From: Geminicoccaceae bacterium
GTDB lineage: Bacteria > Pseudomonadota > Alphaproteobacteria > Geminicoccales > Geminicoccaceae
Length of the DNA stretch: 64,000 nucleotides
Direction of reading: 5' to 3'
NCBI GenBank assembly: GCA_028279345.1
Contig: JANQNY010000033.1
Location: 16,308-80,307, forward strand
The notes beneath the pieces were generated by a model. The model was given only the letters and a program-made list of their open reading frames with translations, had not been told where the DNA came from and ran no database searches. Made by a program: the position numbers and the translations under genes. Shown here piece after piece: positions 37,972 through 46,288 of the stretch (the first letter of the stretch is position 1; the number at the start of each line of letters is the position of its first letter).

Positions 37972-37997
37972 GGCGCCTCTTGGCGCCTTTCTTTTTT
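37972..37997 (+). terminator. Intrinsic terminator
   Basis: GGCGCC-TCTT-GGCGCC forms a 6-bp all-GC stem with a 4-nt loop, followed by a pyrimidine tract TTTCTTTTTT on the plus strand. It ends the transcript of the 34-codon gene and overlaps the stop codon of phaC, which comes from the other strand and has no T-run there. Confidence 0.85.
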
Positions 37998-39807
37998 ACG
38001 TCTTCTGGTCCGCACGCATCTTGACGTACTCACCGGGCGCGTCGCCGAGTGGCTTCAGAGGACCGGCACTCGGATCGCGCGCCTCAACCATCTCGCCGCC
38101 GTACTGAGCGAGCCATTCGGCCCAGTCGAGCCACCAAGAGCCTTCGCGATGCTCGGCGCCCGCAAACCATGCCTCAGGTTCCGCCGGCGGCTCGTTCTCG
38201 TTAACCCAATAGCCGTACTTGAGGCTACCGGCAGGGTTCATCACGCCAGCGATGTGCCCGGATCCGGCAAGGCAGAAGCGGACCGGCCCGGCAAATTGCT
38301 GGGTTACCGGATAGCATGACCGCCAAGGCGCCAAATGATCCTCGCGGGTGGCCACCGTGTAGGAGGGCGTCGTGATCTTGCGTGTATCCACCGGTGTGCC
38401 GAAGACTTCGAAGGTGTTGGGGCGTTCGAGCGCGTTCTGCAGGTAGAAGGCGCGGGCGTAGTCGGAGAGCATCTGCGCCGGCAGTGTCGTCTGGTCGGCG
38501 TTCCAATAAAGGAGGTCGAAAGGCGCCGGGTCGCGACCGAGGAGGTAGTTGTTGACGACGAACGACCAGATCAGGTCGTTCTCGCGCAGCATCGCAAAGG
38601 TCGTTGCGAGGTGGCGGCCTTCGAGAAAGCCGGTCTCCCTCGTATGCGCTTCCATCGATTCGAGCTGACCGGCATCGACGAAGATGCCGAGTTCGCCGAC
38701 GTCTTCCGAGAAGTCGAACAGCGTGACGAAGAAGGTGGCGCTCTTGACGCGGTCGTCGCCCTTGGCGGCCAGATAAGCGAGCCCAGTCGCCAAGAGGATG
38801 CCGCCGATGCAGTAGCCGGCGAGATTGACCTCGCGCTCGCCCGTCTGCTGCTCGATGATGTCCATCGCCGCCAGCGGCCCTTCGCTGAGATAATCTTCGA
38901 ACCGCTTGTGTGCGAGCGCCTTGGTTGGGTTGACCCAGGACATCAAGAAGACGGTGTGCCCCTGGCCGACGAGCCAGCGGATGAAGCTGTTCTTCGGCTG
39001 CAGATCCATGATGTAGAACTTGTTGATCCACGCCGGGATGAACAGGAACGGGCGCTTGTGCACCGTCGGTGTGCTCGGCGCGTATTGGATCAGCTCGATC
39101 AGATCGTTCTTGTAGATGACCTTGCCGGGGGTGAGTGCGAGGTTCTTGCCGAGCGCGAAGGTGCTGTCGTCGCTCATGCTGATCTGCAGGTGGCCGCCAC
39201 CGCGTTCGAGGTCGTCGAGAAAATGCTCGAGGCCGTCGAGCAGGCTCTTGCCGCCCGTTTCCTGCGCGCGCCGCAGGACCTCAGGGTTCGTGAAAGGGTT
39301 GTTCGACGGCGCGAGCGCGCTGAGATATTGGCGGGTGAAGAAGCGCACCCGCTGGTGCACCTTCGGATCGAGATCTTGGGCGTCGTCGACGAGCTTCTGC
39401 AGCCAGTTGGCGAAGACCAGATAGCCCTGCTCGATATAGGCGTAGGCCGGGTTCTCGCTCCAGGCGGGGTCCTTGAAGCGACGATCGCCACGCGACGGCT
39501 CGATCAGGGGACGCAGCTCCCCGCCGGTGGCGGACTCGAAGAATCGCTGCCAGAGCGCCATCGTGTCGCTCACGAGGCTCGCCTGCGCGGTGGCTAGGCG
39601 CACGGGATCCGACAAGAGCTTCAGGCCGAACTCCTGAAAGCTCGCGGCAACATCTCTCGTGTTGATCATCTGGAAATCGTCGCCGAAGAGCTCCTCCAGG
39701 TGCCGGGCGAAACTCGTGCTGATGAGCGTGGCACTGCGGGCGCTCAGCTCGACCAGACGCTGCTGCTGCTCGGTGTCCAGGACTGGAACTGTCGGCATGT
39801 CGTTCAT
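37996..39807 (-). CDS. phaC: Class I poly(3-hydroxyalkanoate) synthase
   Basis: A 603-residue enzyme that polymerises 3-hydroxyacyl-CoA on the PHA granule. The lipase-like box is GYCIGG with nucleophile Cys333, the catalytic Asp region is ATREDHLAPW or LLYWNADQTTLPAQM, and the histidine lies in GSGHIAGVMNPAG. Length and lack of a PhaE/PhaR subunit nearby fit class I. The N-terminal 200 residues match the class I N-domain. The ATG at 39807 has GGGAGGGG about eight bases upstream; the longer frame is less likely. No phaA or phaB are next to it. It is divergent from sqdB, sharing a 197-base intergenic region with a PhaR-like box at 39913-39923. Confidence 0.95.
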   Translation of the reverse strand: MNDMPTVPVLDTEQQQRLVELSARSATLISTSFARHLEELFGDDFQMINTRDVAASFQEFGLKLLSDPVRLATAQASLVSDTMALWQRFFESATGGELRPLIEPSRGDRRFKDPAWSENPAYAYIEQGYLVFANWLQKLVDDAQDLDPKVHQRVRFFTRQYLSALAPSNNPFTNPEVLRRAQETGGKSLLDGLEHFLDDLERGGGHLQISMSDDSTFALGKNLALTPGKVIYKNDLIELIQYAPSTPTVHKRPFLFIPAWINKFYIMDLQPKNSFIRWLVGQGHTVFLMSWVNPTKALAHKRFEDYLSEGPLAAMDIIEQQTGEREVNLAGYCIGGILLATGLAYLAAKGDDRVKSATFFVTLFDFSEDVGELGIFVDAGQLESMEAHTRETGFLEGRHLATTFAMLRENDLIWSFVVNNYLLGRDPAPFDLLYWNADQTTLPAQMLSDYARAFYLQNALERPNTFEVFGTPVDTRKITTPSYTVATREDHLAPWRSCYPVTQQFAGPVRFCLAGSGHIAGVMNPAGSLKYGYWVNENEPPAEPEAWFAGAEHREGSWWLDWAEWLAQYGGEMVEARDPSAGPLKPLGDAPGEYVKMRADQKT

Positions 39808-39912
39808 GGGAAATCCCCTCCCGGTTTCGATCAGACGACCAAGCCGCCGCGCGTCACGCAACCCGCACTTTTTGAGGCGGCTCACGCCCGCGCGGCTGGC
39901 GACCCGACGCGC

Positions 39913-39923
39913 CTGCCACGCAG
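39913..39923. promoter_or_regulatory. PhaR-like box CTGC-CAC-GCAG upstream of phaC
   Basis: CTGCCACGCAG fits the CTGC-N3-4-GCAG rule for PhaR and lies 106 bases upstream of the phaC start codon, in the region shared with sqdB. With the AAAT-spaced copy at 37618 it makes two such sites flanking phaC. The region also holds TTTTTGCAGTGCAG, a related TGCA-rich element. Confidence 0.4.
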
Positions 39924-40004
39924 CCGCCGCTTGATCTTTTTGCAGTGCAGCGCTTCAACGACGCTGCGGCAGGCGGCCGCAGGTTCGAAGCGCGGGAGAG
40001 ATGG

Positions 40005-41234
40005 ATGCGAGTAGCGGTCCTTGGCGGTGACGGTTTCGTCGGCTGGCCCACGGCTCTGCACCTGTCGGCCCAAGGTCACGACGTGGTCATCGTCGACAGC
40101 TTGGTTCGCAGACAGATCGATGGCGAGCTGGACGTTCAGTCGCTGACGCCGATCACCAGTCCCAAGGAACGTCGCGACGCCTGGAAGGAGATATCGGGGC
40201 GCTGGATCGAGCTGGTGCGGATTGACCTCGCAACCGACTACGATCAGCTTCGCTCGTGGCTGTTGACGTGGCGTCCGGACGCCCTCGTCCATCTGGCGGA
40301 GCAGCGCGCAGCGCCCTATTCGATGAAGTCGCCGCGGCACAAGCGCTACACGGTCGACAACAACGTCAACGGGACCCACAACCTGCTCGCGGCGTTGGTC
40401 GAGACAGGGCTGGACGCGCATCTCGTCCACCTCGGCACCATGGGGGTGTACGGGTATTCGAGCGTGGGCGCGCCGATCCCGGAGGGCTATCTGCCAGTCA
40501 GCATCGAGTTGCCGGGCGGACGGCGGGCCGAGCAGGAGATCCTCTATCCGTCCAATCCGGGCTCGATCTACCACATGACCAAATGCCTGGATCAGATACT
40601 CTTCGCCTACTACGCCAAGAACGACGGGCTCCGCATCACCGACCTGCACCAGGGGATCGTCTGGGGCACCAACACGCCGGAGACGCTGGCCGATGAGCGT
40701 CTCGTCAACCGCTTCGACTATGACGGCGACTACGGCACCGTGCTCAACCGCCTCCTGATGCAGGCGGCGATCGGCTATCCGCTCACGGTGCACGGCACGG
40801 GCGGCCAGACGAGAGCGTTCATCCACATCACCGATTCCGTGCGCTGTATCGAGCTGGCGTTGGGGAGCCCGCCTGCAGGGGGTGACCGCGTCAAGATCTT
40901 CAACCAGATGACGGAGACGCATCGGGTGCGCGACCTCGCCACCCTGATCGCCGAGATGACCGGCGCCGAGATCGCCAACGTGACCAACCCGCGCAAGGAG
41001 GCCGCGGAAAACGACCTCGTCGTCGAGAACCAGCAGTTCCTGGAGTTGGGGCTCGAGCCGACGACCCTCTCGGCGGGCCTGCTCGACGAGATCCTCAATG
41101 TCGCCAAGCGCTACCGCCACCGCGTCGACACGCGCCACATTCCGTGCGTCTCGGCGTGGACCGAGGAGATCGCCCAGGCACTGGCGCGCGAGCGCCGGCC
41201 GCAGCTCAAGGTGATCGGCGGCGAGGGCGACTGA
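40005..41234 (+). CDS. sqdB: UDP-sulfoquinovose synthase
   Basis: A 409-residue short-chain dehydrogenase-like protein of the SQD1/SqdB family that makes UDP-sulfoquinovose from UDP-glucose and sulfite. It starts with the NAD-binding VAVLGGDGFVGWPTALHLS, has the Y-x3-K pair in SIYHMTKCLDQ and the typical HLGTMGVYGY and FIHITDSVRC stretches. It acts in the cytoplasm on the way to the thylakoid/intracytoplasmic or cell-membrane lipid SQDG. The ATG at 40005 follows GGGAGAG. It leads an operon with a GT8 glycosyltransferase and a reductase-like protein, the same order as sqdB-sqdD-sqdC in Rhodobacter sphaeroides. Confidence 0.95.
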   Translation: MRVAVLGGDGFVGWPTALHLSAQGHDVVIVDSLVRRQIDGELDVQSLTPITSPKERRDAWKEISGRWIELVRIDLATDYDQLRSWLLTWRPDALVHLAEQRAAPYSMKSPRHKRYTVDNNVNGTHNLLAALVETGLDAHLVHLGTMGVYGYSSVGAPIPEGYLPVSIELPGGRRAEQEILYPSNPGSIYHMTKCLDQILFAYYAKNDGLRITDLHQGIVWGTNTPETLADERLVNRFDYDGDYGTVLNRLLMQAAIGYPLTVHGTGGQTRAFIHITDSVRCIELALGSPPAGGDRVKIFNQMTETHRVRDLATLIAEMTGAEIANVTNPRKEAAENDLVVENQQFLELGLEPTTLSAGLLDEILNVAKRYRHRVDTRHIPCVSAWTEEIAQALARERRPQLKVIGGEGD

Positions 41235-41241
41235 GGCGCCG

Positions 41242-42033
41242 GTGCGCGTCGCCTACGCCACGCTCGTCACCAACGCGGACTACGCGCTGGGCGCGCTCGC
41301 GCTCGCGCGCTCCTTGGCGCAAACGGACACCCTGGCACCGCTCTTGGTCCTGGCGCCCAAACGCGCCGACTGGTTGGAGCCGTTGGAGTGCGCGGGCGCA
41401 ACGATCATCGACGTTGCGCCCTTGCCGCTGTCGCCTGGTTTCCGCGAGCGGCACACACGCGCGCGCCAGCACCAGGAAGCGCCGTTTACCAAAGGCGAGA
41501 AGCCGGCCTTCCACGACCCGCTCGACAACTTCCAGAAGCTGCGGCTCTGGGAACTCGACGCCTACGAGCGCATCGTCTTTCTCGACGCGGACACGCTCGC
41601 CGTCCGCAATCTCGATCGGCTGTTCGGCTATCCGGAGTTCTCCGGCGCGCCCAACCTCTATCTGACGCTCGCCGATTTTCATCGGCTGAACTCGGGCGTT
41701 TTCGTCGCCGCCCCGGACAAGGCGCGCTACGAGGCGATGGTGCAGGCTCTGGATGCGCCCGGAGCCTTCTGGAGGCGCACGGACCAGACGTTTCTCGAGC
41801 ACTGGTTCCCCGATTGGCATGGGCTCCCTTACACCTGCAACACGCTCCAATACGTCTACTTCAACCTGCCGGAGCTCTGGTACTGGCCGCAGATCAAGGT
41901 GGTGCACTACCAGTACGAGAAGCCCTGGCAGTCGCAGCACCCCAAGGCGGCGTTGCTCAAGCCGCTGATCGATCTCTGGTGGCGATTGCATGACGGCGGT
42001 CGGCCGCCGGACGAGCTACCGGCGGCGGCTTAA
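41242..42033 (+). CDS. sqdD: Glycogenin-like GT8 glycosyltransferase (SqdD)
   Basis: A 263-residue single-domain GT-A transferase. IVFLDADTLAV gives the D-x-D (Asp115, Asp117), FNSGVFVAAP-like text is present as RLNSGVFVAAP, and YEKPWQ near the C-terminus is the histidine/glycine-type end (VVHYQYEKPW). Its order behind sqdB matches SqdD of Rhodobacter, which moves sulfoquinovose onto its acceptor in sulfolipid synthesis. The start is the GTG at 41242, 7 bases after the sqdB stop. The symbol rests on gene order plus family. Confidence 0.87.
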   Translation: MRVAYATLVTNADYALGALALARSLAQTDTLAPLLVLAPKRADWLEPLECAGATIIDVAPLPLSPGFRERHTRARQHQEAPFTKGEKPAFHDPLDNFQKLRLWELDAYERIVFLDADTLAVRNLDRLFGYPEFSGAPNLYLTLADFHRLNSGVFVAAPDKARYEAMVQALDAPGAFWRRTDQTFLEHWFPDWHGLPYTCNTLQYVYFNLPELWYWPQIKVVHYQYEKPWQSQHPKAALLKPLIDLWWRLHDGGRPPDELPAAA

Positions 42034-42034
42034 G

Positions 42035-42907
42035 GTGCGCGTCGCCGTTACGGGTGCCACGGGCTATGTCGGTCGCTTCATCGTCGATGCCCTCCTGCGC
42101 GCGGGCCACAAAGTGCAGGCGTGGGCGCGACCGACCAGCGAACGCGGGGGCTTCGCTGGCGAGGTCTTGTGGGTCGAGGGTGGGCTAGGACGCCACGGCA
42201 GCGAGCAGGCCTTGCTGCGCAATGCCGATGCGCTCGTCCACGCAGCCTTCGAGCATGTTCTTGGGCGCTATCGCGGGGGTGAGGGTAACGATCCGGAGCG
42301 TTTTCTTGCCGTTAATAGAGAGGGCTCGCTCAGCCTCCTCGCCTCGGCTGATGCGGCCGGTATCGAGCGGGTCGTCTTTTTTTCGAGTCGTGCGGTCTAT
42401 GGCGGGCGGTGCTGGGATCGGCCGCTCGACGAGGATCATCCGCCGCGACCGGACACGCTCTACGGAGCCTACAAGCTCGCCGTCGAGCAGGGTTTGGCCC
42501 TGGGTGCACGCGGACGCGCCTGGTCGAGCCTGCGCGCAACGGGTGTTTATGGCCGCGCGTGGCCGCTATCTCGATCGAAGTGGTACGACGTCGTGCGCAC
42601 AAGCCTGGGGGGCGAGGCGCCTTCGGCGCGCGGTGGAACGGAAATCGCGGGCTGTGACGTGGCGGCCGCGGTGCAGCTGCTCTTGAACGCTCCGGCGGCG
42701 GAGATCAGCGGACGCGCTTTCAACGTCAGCGACGTCTACGTCACCCATCGCGCGATCAGTCGCTTGGCGGGGGGTGCGCTTGCGCCGCGGTCCGGCCCGC
42801 CGACGGGGATCATGGTGACCGGACGCTTGCAATCATTGGGTTGGCGACCGCTCGGCTGGGCCGGTGTCGTTGACGCGGTCGAATCGTTGGTGGCTGAACT
42901 TGGCTAG
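42035..42907 (+). CDS. sqdC: NAD-dependent epimerase/reductase-like protein (SqdC-like)
   Basis: A 290-residue extended SDR protein with VAVTGATGYVGRFIVDALL (nucleotide binding), VVFFSSRAVYGG and LYGAYKLAVEQ (Y-x3-K). In Rhodobacter sphaeroides the third gene of the sqdBDC operon encodes such a reductase-like protein, whose loss gives a truncated sulfolipid head group; its exact reaction is unsettled. The GTG at 42035 starts one base after the sqdD stop; an in-frame ATG at 41990 lies within sqdD and would add 15 Arg-rich residues. The symbol is by context. Confidence 0.75.
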   Translation: MRVAVTGATGYVGRFIVDALLRAGHKVQAWARPTSERGGFAGEVLWVEGGLGRHGSEQALLRNADALVHAAFEHVLGRYRGGEGNDPERFLAVNREGSLSLLASADAAGIERVVFFSSRAVYGGRCWDRPLDEDHPPRPDTLYGAYKLAVEQGLALGARGRAWSSLRATGVYGRAWPLSRSKWYDVVRTSLGGEAPSARGGTEIAGCDVAAAVQLLLNAPAAEISGRAFNVSDVYVTHRAISRLAGGALAPRSGPPTGIMVTGRLQSLGWRPLGWAGVVDAVESLVAELG

Positions 42908-42931
42908 CGTAGGGCGCGTGCCCTGCTTGGC

Positions 42932-43516
42932 TCAGAGCGCTGCCGCCAGTGCGTGCTCCGCCCAGGTCTTCGCGGCGACGAGCGCCTCGTCGTCCTCTCC
43001 GGGCGCCCGCTCCGCCAGGTCCAGCTCGTGCTGGGCGTAGACCGCCAAGGCGTGGGCCACCCTGCGCCGTTGCGCGCTGGGCCAGCTGTCGAACGCAAGT
43101 GTCTCGAGCTTCGCCTTCAAGAGATCTGGGTCGACCACCCAACTGTCGAGCGGCCGCGCGAACGCGCCGGCGAGGAAGTAGGGCAGGACGGCCTTGAACG
43201 TGTCGGCGTCGCCCAGCGTATAGCCGGCTTCGAGCGTGAGCGAGATCAGTGCGTCGTCGCTGAACTCGGCGAGCGACGTGCCGACGCCCGGCAGCGTCGG
43301 GTCGTGCGCGCGTGCGCGTCGCCAGCTCTGCGGTAGATGCTCCCAGACATTGTCACCGAACGCGCCGAAGACGTCCATCAGGCCCAGGACTGCGCGCTTC
43401 TGCGCCGGCTCGAGCACGGCAAGCGCGCGTTGGAAACGGGTCGTTGGGCGGTGCGGACGCCGCCAAGCCCAGTCTGCCAAGCGGACGACGTTGTCACCAG
43501 TTTCCTGCGCGAGCAT
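42932..43516 (-). CDS. Hypothetical protein, all-helical
   Basis: A 194-residue soluble protein I do not recognise. It is helix-rich, acidic in its C-terminal half (QHELDLAERAPGEDDEAL) and contains a Trp/Pro-rich middle (DSWVVDPDLL). It lies opposite to the sqd operon and the TauE-type gene, in a unit of its own. A 9-bp inverted repeat sits 24 bases upstream of its start (43540-43573). No signal peptide or membrane segment is seen. Confidence 0.7.
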   Translation of the reverse strand: MLAQETGDNVVRLADWAWRRPHRPTTRFQRALAVLEPAQKRAVLGLMDVFGAFGDNVWEHLPQSWRRARAHDPTLPGVGTSLAEFSDDALISLTLEAGYTLGDADTFKAVLPYFLAGAFARPLDSWVVDPDLLKAKLETLAFDSWPSAQRRRVAHALAVYAQHELDLAERAPGEDDEALVAAKTWAEHALAAAL

Positions 43517-43539
43517 GGGCTCACTCCGTTACTGACGCC

Positions 43540-43573
43540 TAGGTTGATGAAGCCGATGCCATTTATCAACCTA
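43540..43573. repeat. Inverted repeat upstream of hypothetical gene
   Basis: TAGGTTGAT and ATCAACCTA are perfect 9-bp arms with a 16-base gap; with G-T and A-T pairs the stem can grow to 12 bp. It lies in the promoter or 5' leader of the minus-strand hypothetical gene and 200 bases before the TauE gene. It may be an operator or an RNA hairpin. Confidence 0.45.
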
Positions 43574-43775
43574 TAGGAGAAGAACGCGTTGTTGACGAGC
43601 GCAAAGATAGAAGGCGTCGATGCGTCGCTGCTTGGTGTGGTTTCTCCCTTTTCAGTTAAAACTCTCTTAAAAGCGGTGCCTTACATCACATCGTCGAGCA
43701 TCGGCGCGGGATCGCGCGGGCAGCGGCTCGGTCATGTGGTCGCCGGCACCTCGACGCGCAGAGACCCGAACCTCC

Positions 43776-44513
43776 ATGCCAGACCTCGCCGACATCGCCC
43801 TGGTCGCCGCCGCGTTTCTCGCCGCCGGCATCGTCAAGGGCATCGTGGGTCTTGGTTTTCCCATCGTCGTGGTGGCGATCCTCAGCCCGGTTCTCGGCCT
43901 CGCACCCACCGTCGCGCTGCTCGTCGTTCCGGGCGTCGTCACGAACGTGCGCCAAGGGCTCACCGGCGGGCGCTTTTGGGCCATCCTCGACCGGCAACGC
44001 TGGGTCCTCGGGTTGACGATCGTGGGGATCTGGTTTGGAACCGGCCTGCTTGCCAGCGTCGACACCAAGAGCTTGAGCATCGTCCTCGGCACCGCCTTGG
44101 TACTCTATGCCGTCTATGCGCTAGCGCTCCCGCCACTGCCTGAGCCCGGTCGTTTCGAGCCCGTGCTGGCACCGGCCGTCGGATTCTCCGCTGGGCTGAT
44201 GTGCGGCATGGTCGGCATCTGGGCGGTGCCGGGGGTGGTCTACTATGCGCTTCTGCGGTTGCGCCGCGACGAGCTGATCCAGACGCTCGGTATCACCTTC
44301 ATCGTGCTGAGCGTCGTCCTGGGCCTGAGCCTGCAGCAGCGCGGCCTGCTGCCGGGCCCGCAACTCGTCCTCTCCACATTGGCCTTGCCTTCGGTCCTCG
44401 CCGGCATGCTGATCGGCGAGCGCCTGCGCCGACGACTGCCGGAGCCGGTGTTCCGGCGGTTCTTTCTCGTGGCGCTCCTGCTGATGGGCCTCAACATCGC
44501 GCTGACGGCCTGA
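43776..44513 (+). CDS. TauE/SafE family permease
   Basis: A 245-residue membrane protein with about seven to eight helices in two repeats. The family pattern FLAAGIVKGIVGLGFPIVV opens the first repeat and GFSAGLMCGMVGIWAVPGVV the second. TauE/SafE members export sulfite, sulfoacetate or other sulfonates. The ATG at 43776 is chosen as it puts the first helix at the N-terminus. It lies 1.3 kb behind sqdBDC, whose first enzyme consumes sulfite, so a sulfite-balancing role is possible. Confidence 0.87.
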   Translation: MPDLADIALVAAAFLAAGIVKGIVGLGFPIVVVAILSPVLGLAPTVALLVVPGVVTNVRQGLTGGRFWAILDRQRWVLGLTIVGIWFGTGLLASVDTKSLSIVLGTALVLYAVYALALPPLPEPGRFEPVLAPAVGFSAGLMCGMVGIWAVPGVVYYALLRLRRDELIQTLGITFIVLSVVLGLSLQQRGLLPGPQLVLSTLALPSVLAGMLIGERLRRRLPEPVFRRFFLVALLLMGLNIALTA

Positions 44514-44521
44514 GCTCAGCG

Positions 44522-45352
44522 CTACTCGGTACGGCCGGCCAAGCTCTGCACGAGCGACGGGTTCAGATCGAGGTGCTCTTTAGCGGCGTCGATCACGCTC
44601 TCGTCGAGGGTCGGAGGCTTGAGGTCGATGCCTTTGCCGAGCGTGTCGACGATCGCGTCGATCGCCTCGATCCGCGCATAGCGCTTGTCCTCCGCCGGGA
44701 TCGGGCGCCATGGCGCATACTTCGTCGATGTCCGATCGAACATCTCGTCGATTGCCTTGGTGTAGGCGTCCCACTTGTTCCGGTTGCGGAAGTCCTCGTA
44801 GCTGAGCTTCCAGCGTTTGATCGGGTTGGTGAGCCGCTCCTCGAAGCGCTTGAGCTGCTCCTCCGGGCTGAGGTGCAGGAAGAGCTTGACGATGCGCGTG
44901 CCGTGATCGGTCAAAGTGCGCTCGAAGTCGTTGATCTCGGCGTAGCCCTCCTTCCAGCGACGCTTGGGCGTGAGGTTCTCGACACGTTCAACGAGGACGC
45001 GGCCATACCAGGAGCGGTCGAAGGCGGAGATCGCGCCGCGCGGCGGCAGCATCGGCCAGAAGCGAGCGAGCCAGTGCCGGTCCAGATAGTAGGGCCGCGG
45101 CGCACCGATCGGCCAAACCTTGAAGCTCCGCGGATCGAGTGCCATGGAGAGCCGACGGATGGCACCGCCCTTGCCGGCCGCATCCCACCCCTCGAAGACG
45201 ATCACCGCCGAACGGCCTTCATAGAGATAGGCCTGTTGGATGAGCGTCACCTTGTGCTGCAGCTTCGCGAGCTTCTTGTCGTAGTCGGCGCGTCTGATGG
45301 TCTTGGTGAGGTCGACGCCCTTGAGTTTCAGCTTCGCGGACTTCTTCGTCAT
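44522..45352 (-). CDS. ppk2: Polyphosphate kinase 2 family protein
   Basis: A 276-residue P-loop kinase. Walker A is EGWDAAGKGG (54-63), the lid and base motif is FDRSWYGR (Asp112, Arg113), and RPYYLDRHWLARFW and RWKLSYEDFRNRNKWD are typical PPK2 segments. PPK2 enzymes use polyphosphate to phosphorylate ADP, GDP or AMP, or run in reverse. Length suits the single-domain class I. The basic N-terminus (KKSAKLKLKG) resembles homologues. It converges on the TauE-type gene with 8 bases between the stops. Confidence 0.92.
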   Translation of the reverse strand: MTKKSAKLKLKGVDLTKTIRRADYDKKLAKLQHKVTLIQQAYLYEGRSAVIVFEGWDAAGKGGAIRRLSMALDPRSFKVWPIGAPRPYYLDRHWLARFWPMLPPRGAISAFDRSWYGRVLVERVENLTPKRRWKEGYAEINDFERTLTDHGTRIVKLFLHLSPEEQLKRFEERLTNPIKRWKLSYEDFRNRNKWDAYTKAIDEMFDRTSTKYAPWRPIPAEDKRYARIEAIDAIVDTLGKGIDLKPPTLDESVIDAAKEHLDLNPSLVQSLAGRTE

Positions 45353-45796
45353 GGCCCGTTTTGACCTCGTTGGTTGGCACCCGAACAGACTAGCGCGCGC
45401 GGTCCCTTGCAGACCGTGAGGCCTTGATGCGGCTGTTCAATGCCAGCAGCTTCGACATCGCCCATCAACACCAACTTAAACGCAAGTCCCGCGCAACGCG
45501 TGCTACGCTTGAGGCTTGCCACAGAGGGACGGACAGCGGTTCGCAACGACGCCCAACGGAGACGCTAGACGGAAGCGCCGCCTGTGCAAGCCGCAACGCG
45601 TTGAAGCGTAGAGAAGAGCGGTATCAGACGGCCCGCCGCTCTCTCCATTCGTGTCGAAAACAAGGCTGCGTCTTGCTGAGCGTCGATCGGACCCGCCCGG
45701 TTGCAGGTCCACGCTCAACCCAGCGCACAGCGGCCTACAACTCTTCGTAGGTAGGCACTTGCCTGTCCGACCTCGCTCCCGCTGAGGCTTGCGAGA
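45353..45796. other. Intergenic stretch, nothing recognised
   Basis: A 444-base region between the ppk2 start and the end of the small secreted protein gene. Short open frames on both strands lack ribosome-binding sites and credible composition. The part next to 45353 should hold the ppk2 promoter. I see no RNA or terminator. Confidence 0.5.
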
Positions 45797-46099
45797 TCAC
45801 TGCCCCACTTGGAGACGCTCCGCCCATTCCGAGATCAGGTCTTCAGCCATGGCCGCGCGTTCAGCGCCATCACTTGGAGCGGGATCGGTCGCCGCGATCT
45901 CGGCGTCCAAGGCGGCATCCAGGTCGGTCTGACAGGCGGCCATCGCGTCGACGACAGAGGCATCACCGCCGCTCATGGCGCTAGCTACGCAGAGCTCCAA
46001 CGCCGCATAGGTATCCGCGGCTTTCTGCAGTGCGGCCGCGTCGACCGCCAATGCTGGCGTTGCTGCCAGCGCGAAGACGAATGCCAGCATCTTCATCAT
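45797..46099 (-). CDS. Small secreted protein with two cysteines
   Basis: A 100-residue product with a signal peptide (MMKMLAFVFALAATPALA). The mature part is Ala/Asp-rich and helical, with two cysteines (ELCVAS and MAACQTD) likely to form a disulfide in the periplasm. I do not recognise the family. It lies 189 bases downstream of lpxC on the same strand, with its own leader, so is not clearly part of the dcw transcript. Confidence 0.65.
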   Translation of the reverse strand: MMKMLAFVFALAATPALAVDAAALQKAADTYAALELCVASAMSGGDASVVDAMAACQTDLDAALDAEIAATDPAPSDGAERAAMAEDLISEWAERLQVGQ

Positions 46100-46288
46100 C
46101 GTCTGTATCCCCCAAATGTGCCGGAGCCCGAACGGCCAATCCTTGTAACACCGCCGTGCGACATATCAGCGCCGCCAGAGCCGTTGCAAGAATGCTTGCC
46201 ATCGAGAAAAGCTGAGCGAAACGACGACCGGCCGCCGATGTCGGCGGCCGGTGCGCAACCACGAGCGCGGAGAGCTAGCGCACGCGGT

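Noticed and set aside
43589..44143. Small frame starting TTG at 43589 with AGGAG upstream
   Set aside because: The purine box is attractive, but the frame quickly enters the TauE gene out of phase and becomes Arg-rich.
45424..45750. Plus-strand frame in the 444-base gap
   Set aside because: No ribosome-binding site, no hydrophobic or domain pattern, and Arg/Ser/Thr-rich composition.
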